A stretch of DNA of 39,920 bases, from contig DASPGQ010000558.1 of assembly GCA_035620555.1 (NCBI GenBank), positions 1 to 39,920 on the forward strand, in the 5' to 3' direction. The notes beneath the pieces are model-generated. The model was not told where the DNA came from and did no database searches. It saw only the letters and a list, made by a program, of their open reading frames with translations. Below are positions 33,408 to 39,210 of the stretch, piece by piece (the first letter of the stretch is position 1; the number at the start of each line of letters is the position of its first letter). The translations under genes were made by a program, and so were the position numbers. This DNA is from Vicinamibacteria bacterium. GTDB lineage: Bacteria > Acidobacteriota > Vicinamibacteria > Marinacidobacterales > SMYC01.

Positions 33408-33542
33408 ATGCTTCGGGGAGCTCTTGCCACCTTCACGGTTGTAGCGACGTTTGCGCCTTTCCTGTTGAGTCCGAGCGAGAGCGAGGCGGCGCATGGACAT
33501 CGTCACCGTTACCACCGCCATCACCTTCGGCGTGTGGAGTGA
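33408..33542 (+). CDS. 44-residue exported His-rich peptide
   Basis: ATG 33408 to TGA 33540-33542, with AGGAGG ending 7 bases upstream. Residues 1-28 are a plausible signal peptide: MLRG, the hydrophobic ALATFTVVATFAPFLL, then a cleavage region ending SEAA. The mature part is only about 16 residues, HGHRHRYHRHHLRRVE, with six His and five Arg. It could bind Ni, Cu or Zn in the envelope, or act as a cationic peptide. It lies between the divergent pirin gene and the convergent ydcF gene and has no sequence relative I can name. Coding status rests on the ribosome-binding site and signal peptide. Confidence 0.65.
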   Translation: MLRGALATFTVVATFAPFLLSPSESEAAHGHRHRYHRHHLRRVE

Positions 33543-33581
33543 CGGAGGCAACCTGCACCCTTCGCCTCTAACGCCGGCATC

Positions 33582-33598
33582 GCGGGCAGACGGCCCGC
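33582..33598. terminator. Terminator-like hairpin between convergent genes
   Basis: GCGGGC-AGACG-GCCCGC, a perfect 6-bp GC stem with a 5-base loop, sits between the His-rich peptide gene and the ydcF stop. There is no T-run on either strand, so it is at best a weak or Rho-assisted bidirectional terminator. Confidence 0.4.
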
Positions 33599-34246
33599 CT
33601 AGCGGATGAGGTTGTCGGTAAAACCAAGCGCTACGAGTCTCTCATAGGCATTCCACACCTCGTCGGGAATCGGTTGCGGGATCTGAAATCCCTTCTCGGG
33701 GTAGATCCGGATTCTTTGAAGGTCGCCCACCATGATGTGTATGACTCGCTCCACGGGAATCTCGTCGTTCGGATAGTCGTCGAAGGAAATCTGCGGTGAG
33801 GTCACGATCGCCTCCTTCTCGGGCCACATTTTCTTGAATGTCGCGTAGGTCCTTCGCTCCATGTACGGCTTCTGGACGAGGATGAAACGATCGGGATCGA
33901 GTCCCATACCGTCGAGGAGCTCGCGGGTGTAACGCACGTTCTCACCGGTATTCGTCGATCGGGTCTCGAGAAGAATGGCATCCTCGGGTACGCCCTTCTC
34001 ACGAGCGATACGGGCAAACTTCACCGCCTCGGGCTCGGCCCAAAGGTCTCTCGTGAGGTTCCCGAGCCCGCCCGAGAACACGATGCGAGGGGCGAGACCG
34101 TCGGCATAGAGCTCGGCGCCGCGCTCGGCGACGCGGAGGTCATGGCTTCCCAGAACGAGGATGATGTCGGCAGTCACGATCCGGTGGCCCATCTGGTGAT
34201 AGTGCCAAACGATGCGCGCGAGGTTTTCGACTTCAGCACTCAGCAC
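33599..34246 (-). CDS. YdcF/ElyC-family DUF218 protein
   Basis: A protein of about 215 residues of the DUF218 (SanA/ElyC/YdcF) family. ADIILVLGSHD at the N-terminus, RIVFSGGLGN, LLETRSTNTGENVRYTRELL, ILVQKPYMERRTYATFKKMWP and a C-terminal region like that of E. coli YdcF (PDEVWNAYERLVALGF) are clear. It has no membrane segment, so it is YdcF-like rather than ElyC-like. YdcF binds S-adenosylmethionine, and the family is linked loosely to envelope functions. I chose GTG 34246, which has GGGAGG 10 bases upstream; ATG 34267 and TTG 34318 are alternatives. The divergent lipoprotein gene starts 32 bases away. Confidence 0.85.
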   Translation of the reverse strand: MLSAEVENLARIVWHYHQMGHRIVTADIILVLGSHDLRVAERGAELYADGLAPRIVFSGGLGNLTRDLWAEPEAVKFARIAREKGVPEDAILLETRSTNTGENVRYTRELLDGMGLDPDRFILVQKPYMERRTYATFKKMWPEKEAIVTSPQISFDDYPNDEIPVERVIHIMVGDLQRIRIYPEKGFQIPQPIPDEVWNAYERLVALGFTDNLIR

Positions 34247-34278
34247 GCCGTGATTTCCTCCCAACATATGATAGAGGC

Positions 34279-35547
34279 GTGCGCGTCGCAGTTCTTCTTG
34301 CCAGCTCGGCCCTCGCAATGAGCTGCGCTTCTCCCGTGCCGCCGGCGGATCTCGTCTTCGTGAGAGGCAGCATCTTCGGTGCCGAAGAGGCCGTCGCGCT
34401 CGCGGTCGACGAGGGTCGCATCGTGTCGATTGGCGGAGAATCCGCGGTCCGCGATTACATGGGAAGGGGCACGGGAGTGATCGACCTCGACGGCCGGATG
34501 CTCCTTCCGAGCTTCGCCGACGCTCACGTGCACCTTTACGCCGGCTCGGAAAGCCTCGATTGGCCGCTCATCAGAGAAGCCGCGTCCTACGAGGAGCTCC
34601 TCGATATCCTGCGCGTCCACGCCGTTTCAATGCCTCCGGGAGAGTGGCTGCAAGGTGTCGGATGGCGGCACCATATCGTGGATCCCGTGCGTCGAGCCGG
34701 AACGAACGATCTCGACTCCGCGTTTCCCGATCGCCCGGTGCGGCTGATTTCTCAAGAGGCGCGAGTCTGGGCTACCTCCGAAGCGATCGATGCGGGAGCG
34801 CCCGCGGAGCGAAGTCACGAGGAGCGACTTCGAATCCTCCGACGAGGAATCCGCTACGTTCACCGTTTCGGTATCACCGCCGTGGAGACATCGGGTCTTC
34901 TCTTCCCCGAGCCCCGCAACCTCTACTCGGAACTGCAGCGCCGAGGAGAGCTCGAGCTCCACGTCCATTTCTCGGAAACGTCGTCGCACGAAGCCGAGGT
35001 TTCCTCCGCGCTGGATGCGGCGGAGAGTCGTGGCACCCATCGCATCGACGGCGTGGTCCGACTCTCCCCCCACGATATCGATAGGCTGAGGACGCGACGC
35101 CTGCTGGTTCGAGTCCATCCCTTCAAGATCTCGCCCGACTGGATTCCCGTTCGACACCGCAAGGGTCGCGAGTTTCCCCTTCGCACCCTCGAGCGTACCG
35201 GAGTGCGCCTGGCGTTCGGGAGCGACTGGCCGCTCGCGAGCCTCGATCCGCTCGCCGGTATCGCGGCCGCCGTGACGCGACAAGACTTCGAGGGAAACCC
35301 CGAGAACGGCTGGCTTCCGGAAGAGAGGCTTTCCGTGGGCGAAGCCGTCTTCGCTTACACGGGTCGGCTTCCGCGAGTGGGAGAGTTGGCCGATCTCGCT
35401 GTCGTGTCTCAGGATCTCCTCGAGCTCCCCACGGAGCTGCTCGCGGCGGTAAAGGTCGACATGACCGTCTTCTCCGGCAAGATCGTCTACGTTTCAGAGA
35501 GTTTTCTGCCCGAGCTCGATTCCTCGGTTCGAGTGAGGCTACGCTGA
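34279..35547 (+). CDS. Amidohydrolase (YtcJ-like) lipoprotein, short and with altered metal site
   Basis: A 422-residue protein. The N-terminus MRVAVLLASSALAMSC is a lipoprotein signal with the Cys at 16. DLVFVRGSIF, GRMLLPSFADAHVHLYAGSESLDW (HxH metal ligands), RFGITAVETSG and GVRLAFGSDWPLASLDPLAGIAAAVTRQ (Asp ligand) are of the YtcJ/amidohydrolase_3 type. Typical members have about 530-600 residues; here roughly 100 central residues are missing. In addition the usual HRIEHAQ motif reads HRIDGVVRLSP, so a metal-ligand His is replaced by Gly. VHPFKIS keeps the next His. The activity may be altered or lost. The start is GTG 34279. The last 61 bases overlap the convergent patatin gene. Confidence 0.82.
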   Translation: MRVAVLLASSALAMSCASPVPPADLVFVRGSIFGAEEAVALAVDEGRIVSIGGESAVRDYMGRGTGVIDLDGRMLLPSFADAHVHLYAGSESLDWPLIREAASYEELLDILRVHAVSMPPGEWLQGVGWRHHIVDPVRRAGTNDLDSAFPDRPVRLISQEARVWATSEAIDAGAPAERSHEERLRILRRGIRYVHRFGITAVETSGLLFPEPRNLYSELQRRGELELHVHFSETSSHEAEVSSALDAAESRGTHRIDGVVRLSPHDIDRLRTRRLLVRVHPFKISPDWIPVRHRKGREFPLRTLERTGVRLAFGSDWPLASLDPLAGIAAAVTRQDFEGNPENGWLPEERLSVGEAVFAYTGRLPRVGELADLAVVSQDLLELPTELLAAVKVDMTVFSGKIVYVSESFLPELDSSVRVRLR

Positions 35548-36407
35548 TCGCTCTGCTCTGAATCGAACATCTGTTGGACGAAGCGTCGCCCATCTTCGTA
35601 GCCGAGATCGCAGCCTTGTTCGAGGAGACGGCGATCCGTCGTCGTTCGCGTGACCGGCAGCCGTGCGGTCGGTCGTATCACCCGGATTCGAACGCCGCTC
35701 GGAGGCGAACGAGTCAACTCTGCCGCTTCCCGATATCGATGGTGGCGCTCGCGAAGTGCCCGGCGGATGGCAGAGCTCGAAGAGAAGAGGAAAGCGAGTC
35801 CCGGGGCAAACCGCTCCTGCGCTCGGCTCTCGATCGAGCTCGTAAGGACGACGACGATCTCGCGTGCACCGAGAGTCAAAGCCTTGCGAATGGGAACGGG
35901 ATCGGAAACACCGCCGTCCACATAGCGGCTGCCCTGATAGAACACCTCGCCTCGGTAGAAAAACGGGAGGGCGCAGGTGGCGCGAAGAGCCGTGACGATG
36001 TCGTCCTCGTGGTTGGTCAGGTAGCGCGCTTCTCCCGTGTTCCAGTCGGTAACGCCCAGGTGAAGTCTCGTCTCGCTCTCCCGAAGCGCGTCGATGTCGA
36101 GGGGGCACAGCCGGAGCGTCACGTCGAAGGCGAGGTAATCGATGTCCATGATGCTTCCGCCCCGGAGCAATCGACGGAAACGGACCAGCTTGTCGCCGTC
36201 GAGAAAGTCGAGATAGACGCGACGGTTTCGCTCTGGCTGGCCGGCAAGATAAGAGGCCGCGGCGCAGGCCCCCGCCGAGCACGCGACGATCTGTGCAAAG
36301 CGAATTCGCTTCGATTCGGCGAGCGCTTCGAGGACTCCCGACGTATAGACGCCGCGCATACCGCCGCCTTCGAGTACGAGGACGGGCTCGGCAGGGTAGG
36401 TAGCCAA
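35487..36407 (-). CDS. Patatin-like phospholipase (YjjU-like)
   Basis: A 306-residue patatin. The oxyanion loop is LVLEGGGMRGVYTSGVLEAL at residues 9-28, the nucleophile Ser is in VACSAGACAAASYL (near residue 44), and the Asp of the dyad is in YVDGGVSDPVPI. The first Gly of the GxSxG elbow is Ala. LRGGSIMDIDYL and GYEDGRRFV place it near E. coli YjjU. It is expected to hydrolyse acyl esters of lipids in the cytoplasm or at the membrane. About 29 residues (from QQMFDSEQSD) follow the conserved end, and the last 20 lie in the overlap with the amidohydrolase gene. ATG 36407 is the start. Confidence 0.9.
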   Translation of the reverse strand: MATYPAEPVLVLEGGGMRGVYTSGVLEALAESKRIRFAQIVACSAGACAAASYLAGQPERNRRVYLDFLDGDKLVRFRRLLRGGSIMDIDYLAFDVTLRLCPLDIDALRESETRLHLGVTDWNTGEARYLTNHEDDIVTALRATCALPFFYRGEVFYQGSRYVDGGVSDPVPIRKALTLGAREIVVVLTSSIESRAQERFAPGLAFLFSSSSAIRRALRERHHRYREAAELTRSPPSGVRIRVIRPTARLPVTRTTTDRRLLEQGCDLGYEDGRRFVQQMFDSEQSDQRSLTRTEESSSGRKLSET

Positions 36408-36478
36408 CGGGACGCGCAGGCGCGGAGGTGAGCGGTCGCTCGACGTGGGGCGCTCGCGGTGGGCGTTTCGAGCGCCGT

Positions 36479-36760
36479 TTAATTCAGCCGGTCTTCGTCC
36501 CAGTCGTCATCCGAGTCGCCTTCCCAGCGGTCTAGCTCCTCGTCCTCGTCCTCGTCGTCGTCTTCGTCTTCGTCCTCGTCCTCGTCGTAGTCGTACTCCT
36601 CCTCGTACTCCTCCTCGTCGTCGAGATCGTCGTCATCCACGAGGTCATCCTCGAGCTCATCGTCCTCGTCGTCGGGCTCGTCGATGTCCTCGAGATCGTC
36701 GTCATCCGGCGGTTGGAACGAGGCTGAGCCGTCCTGATTGTCGGGCCCGGTGTACTTCAT
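36479..36760 (-). CDS. Extremely acidic low-complexity protein
   Basis: A 93-residue ORF in which 58 residues are Asp or Glu, by my count. The first 18 residues (MKYTGPDNQDGSASFQPP) and the last 20 are more varied; the middle is almost only D/E with a few Tyr and Leu. The DNA is correspondingly made of GTC/TTC-type triplets on the plus strand and is prone to slippage. It could be a DNA mimic, a histone-like-protein partner, a cation buffer or a disordered linker-like protein. ATG 36760 has no ribosome-binding site, but a perfect TATAAT lies 8 bases upstream. It follows namZ on the same strand by 24 bases. Function unknown; coding status is moderately supported. Confidence 0.6.
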   Translation of the reverse strand: MKYTGPDNQDGSASFQPPDDDDLEDIDEPDDEDDELEDDLVDDDDLDDEEEYEEEYDYDEDEDEDEDDDEDEDEELDRWEGDSDDDWDEDRLN

Positions 36761-36768
36761 CGCCGAGA

Positions 36769-36774
36769 ATTATA
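36769..36774 (-). promoter_or_regulatory. Consensus -10 box (TATAAT) before the acidic protein gene
   Basis: TATAAT on the minus strand between the namZ stop and the acidic ORF. No good -35 lies at 16-18 bases; TTGCCT at 20 bases is the nearest. The predicted transcript would begin a base or two from the ATG. Confidence 0.4.
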
Positions 36775-36784
36775 CAGCACGAGG

Positions 36785-38014
36785 TTAGTACAAAAGGCAA
36801 GTGGCCCGGAGGCGGCGAAACGCCTCGACTCGAGGCCGCTCGCGCGAGACGATTTCGTCCACGCCGACTCCGGCCTCGATAGATTGCCTAGGTCGATCGG
36901 TGCCGAGCAGCCGATCCAGCCAGTATCCGTCACCGCGACGCACCCAGGAGAACGACTGAGGAAACAGATCACGGATAGTGGCGATCGCGCTGAGGCCGGT
37001 GCGAACGGCCTCGAAGTTTCTCGGCTCGTCGATTAGAAGCTTCACCCCGTGACAGGTCTCGTCACGATACTTCGGTTCGGGCGCAGCGGGAATGTCTCTC
37101 GGCACGAAGCTCGTCGGCTCGAAGCGCACACCGCGAAGACTCCGCCCCCGCATCGATTCGCTCAGGAGTGCTCGATCGATCCACGGGGCTCCTGCGCGCT
37201 CGAACGTCTCGTCGACACCACGTCCTTCCGAGACATTGATTCCCTCCAGGAGACCGAACGCGGGATAGGCGAGCGCGGACGTTACCGTGCGCAGGTTGGG
37301 GGACGGAGGGCGCCATGGCAGCCCGGTATCGCCCCAGAGCATCTCTCGCTTCCATCCCCGAACCGGAACCACTGTGAGCCGGAGAACCTCACCCCCGGGC
37401 ATGGTGCGTTTGAAGAGATTCGCGAGCTCTCCGACCGTCATCCCATGGAGGAGAGGGATCTCGCTGATTCCGACGAATGAGCGAAACTCGGGATCGAGAA
37501 TCGGACCTTCGACGCGCTCCCCTCCGTTCGGGTTCGGCCGATCCAGGACCAGGAACTCGATGTTGTTACGGGCCGCCGCCTCCATGGCGAGCTTCATCGT
37601 GCTGACGTACGTGTAGAACCGAACGCCGACGTCCTGGATGTCGAATACGAGAACGTCGATGCCGGAAAGCATTTCGTCCGTGGGCTGACGCGTCTCGCCG
37701 TAGAGGCTGAGCACGGGAGGAGCCGATGCGTCGGCGCCCCGCGAGGCAACGGGCTCACCGGCCGCGACATCACCGCGATATCCGTGCTCCGGTGCGAAGA
37801 GAGCGACCACGGAAAGCCCCAGGTCTTGCAAAACCTGCACCGCGGGAGTGCCGTCGAGGGCCACACCGGTATGGTTCGTGATGAGCCCGACGCGCTTTCC
37901 CGCGAGCAAGCTTCCATCCTCGCGGAGAACGTCGAGTCCCGGCGTTACCGAAGGTCCTCGGAGCGTGGTGGCGGCTAGAAGGCCCAGGGCGAGACAGCCG
38001 CCAAAGCCCTTCAA
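36785..38014 (-). CDS. namZ: Exo-beta-N-acetylmuramidase NamZ (DUF1343)
   Basis: A 409-residue exported protein. From TTG 38014 the N-terminus is MKGFGGCLALGLLAATTLRG, a good signal peptide. DUF1343 signatures follow: GKRVGLITNHTGVALDG, ALFAPEHGYRGDVAAGE (catalytic-site region), FDIQDVGVRFYTYVSTM, LDRPNPNGGERVEGPIL, PLLHGMTVGELANLF and LEGINVSEGRGVDETFERAGAPW. Characterised NamZ enzymes release MurNAc from the non-reducing ends of peptidoglycan chains outside the membrane. The TTG overlaps the ilvE stop (TTGA), which suggests coupled translation; a second TTG at 38032 is possible. MurQ and a MurK-like kinase in this window would use the product. Confidence 0.92.
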   Translation of the reverse strand: MKGFGGCLALGLLAATTLRGPSVTPGLDVLREDGSLLAGKRVGLITNHTGVALDGTPAVQVLQDLGLSVVALFAPEHGYRGDVAAGEPVASRGADASAPPVLSLYGETRQPTDEMLSGIDVLVFDIQDVGVRFYTYVSTMKLAMEAAARNNIEFLVLDRPNPNGGERVEGPILDPEFRSFVGISEIPLLHGMTVGELANLFKRTMPGGEVLRLTVVPVRGWKREMLWGDTGLPWRPPSPNLRTVTSALAYPAFGLLEGINVSEGRGVDETFERAGAPWIDRALLSESMRGRSLRGVRFEPTSFVPRDIPAAPEPKYRDETCHGVKLLIDEPRNFEAVRTGLSAIATIRDLFPQSFSWVRRGDGYWLDRLLGTDRPRQSIEAGVGVDEIVSRERPRVEAFRRLRATCLLY

Positions 38015-39078
38015 TTCACTGGCTCGACCCAACCGTACGGGTCCGGCGCACGTCCCAAACGAATGTCGGTGAGCTGCCTCAGGAGCTCGGGCCCGATCGA
38101 ACGTTCCTCGTCGGGTGGAAGGTCCATGACATCTTCCTCGCTGCCAATTCGTATGACCGGCGCGATCGTCGCCGCCGTCCCTGCCCCGAAGGCTTCGGAG
38201 AGCTTGCCGCTTTCGTGGGCGTCTCGTATCTCTTCAATGGAGATTCGCCGCTCGTCCACTCGAACGCTCATGGCCTCGAGGAGCGTGATGGCGCTCGAGC
38301 GGGTGACTCCGTGAAGGATGGTTCCCGAAAGAGCGGGCGTGACGGCAGCGCCGTCGATCACGAAGAAGATGTTCATCGTGCCGCATTCTTCCACGTAGCG
38401 ATGTTCCTTGGCGTCGAGCCAGAGAACGTTGTGGTAACCCCTCTGTTGAGCCTGACGGGCCGCGTAGTAGCTCGCGGCATAGTTTCCCGCGGTCTTGGCC
38501 TCACCGGTTCCACCTTCGGCGGCCCTCACGAACTGGCGGGTGACCCAAAGCTTCACCGGCTCGGTGTAGTAAGGCCCAACCGGGCAGGTGAAAATGACGA
38601 ACCGATAGGCGTCGGAGGGTTTGACGCCGATGTAATCGTCGTTCGCGAACATCAGCGGCCGGATGTAGAGAGAGCTTCCTTCCTTCGAGGGAATCCAGTC
38701 GGCATCGATCCGGATCAACTCTTTCAGACCGTCGAGGAACAATTCCTTGGGGATCTGAGGCATCACCATGCGTTCCGCCGAACGGTTCATTCGCGCGAAA
38801 TTGTCACCGACCCGGAAAAGCACGGCTTTCCCGTGGATGTTTCGATAGGCCTTGAGTCCCTCGAAGATCGACTGACCGTAATGAAGCGCCGTGGTACAGG
38901 GGGAAAGGGTCATCGTGCCGAACGGGACGATTTCCGGAGGCTGCCAGGTTCCGTCTCGAAAGTCGGCCACCAGCATGTGGTCACTGAACACCCGGCCGAA
39001 CGGAATATTGTCGAAATCCACCTGCGACAAACGAGACGCTTTCGTCCGTCTTACTTTGATCTCGCTGACCGTCGTCAT
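38011..39078 (-). CDS. ilvE: Branched-chain amino acid aminotransferase
   Basis: A 355-residue class IV PLP aminotransferase of the longer (type II) BCAT subgroup. The PLP Lys is Lys195 in GEAKTAGNYAAS; LHYGQSIFEGLKAYR, SLYIRPLMFA, YVEECGTMNIFFV (Glu230) and TILHGVTRSSAITLLE are conserved. It catalyses the last step of Leu, Ile and Val synthesis and their first degradation step. The start ATG 39078 has AAGGTGA at good spacing. It is separate from the leu operon by 7.5 kb. Its stop overlaps the namZ start. Confidence 0.95.
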   Translation of the reverse strand: MTTVSEIKVRRTKASRLSQVDFDNIPFGRVFSDHMLVADFRDGTWQPPEIVPFGTMTLSPCTTALHYGQSIFEGLKAYRNIHGKAVLFRVGDNFARMNRSAERMVMPQIPKELFLDGLKELIRIDADWIPSKEGSSLYIRPLMFANDDYIGVKPSDAYRFVIFTCPVGPYYTEPVKLWVTRQFVRAAEGGTGEAKTAGNYAASYYAARQAQQRGYHNVLWLDAKEHRYVEECGTMNIFFVIDGAAVTPALSGTILHGVTRSSAITLLEAMSVRVDERRISIEEIRDAHESGKLSEAFGAGTAATIAPVIRIGSEEDVMDLPPDEERSIGPELLRQLTDIRLGRAPDPYGWVEPVN

Positions 39079-39102
39079 GAGCTCACCTTCGTTCTAAATT
39101 GT

Positions 39103-39112
39103 TTGCATGCAA
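39103..39112. promoter_or_regulatory. TTGCATGCAA palindrome in ilvE leader
   Basis: A perfect 10-base palindrome about 25 bases before the ilvE ATG and downstream of the predicted ilvE promoter. A repressor site there would act as a roadblock. It may also be chance. Confidence 0.3.
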
Positions 39113-39140
39113 CACCTTCGATTGGCCGTGCCGCTGCCTC

Positions 39141-39169
39141 ATTGTACCGCGTTTGGCGACCCCATTGAA
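39141..39169 (-). promoter_or_regulatory. Predicted ilvE promoter
   Basis: On the minus strand TTCAAT (39169-39164), a 17-base spacer and TACAAT (39146-39141), a good -10. The leader would be about 57 bases. Confidence 0.4.
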
Positions 39170-39193
39170 TTGGGATCGCTTTCTCTATATAAG
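39165..39193 (+). promoter_or_regulatory. Predicted promoter of the Nramp-like gene
   Basis: TTGAAT (39165-39170), a 17-base spacer and TATAAG (39188-39193). The -35 overlaps the ilvE -35 on the other strand. The leader would be about 10 bases, and no ribosome-binding site precedes ATG 39211. Confidence 0.5.
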
Positions 39194-39210
39194 CTCACAA
39201 TTTCGAGCGA

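Noticed and set aside
35676-35700. GTTCGAATCCGGG on the minus strand, resembling a tRNA T-arm.
   Set aside because: It lies inside the patatin coding region and no acceptor, D or anticodon stem can be built around it.
36535-36720. Triplet-rich repetitive DNA that at first sight could be a tandem repeat array.
   Set aside because: It is the codon pattern of an Asp/Glu-rich protein with no fixed repeat unit and no spacers, so it is not a CRISPR or minisatellite array.
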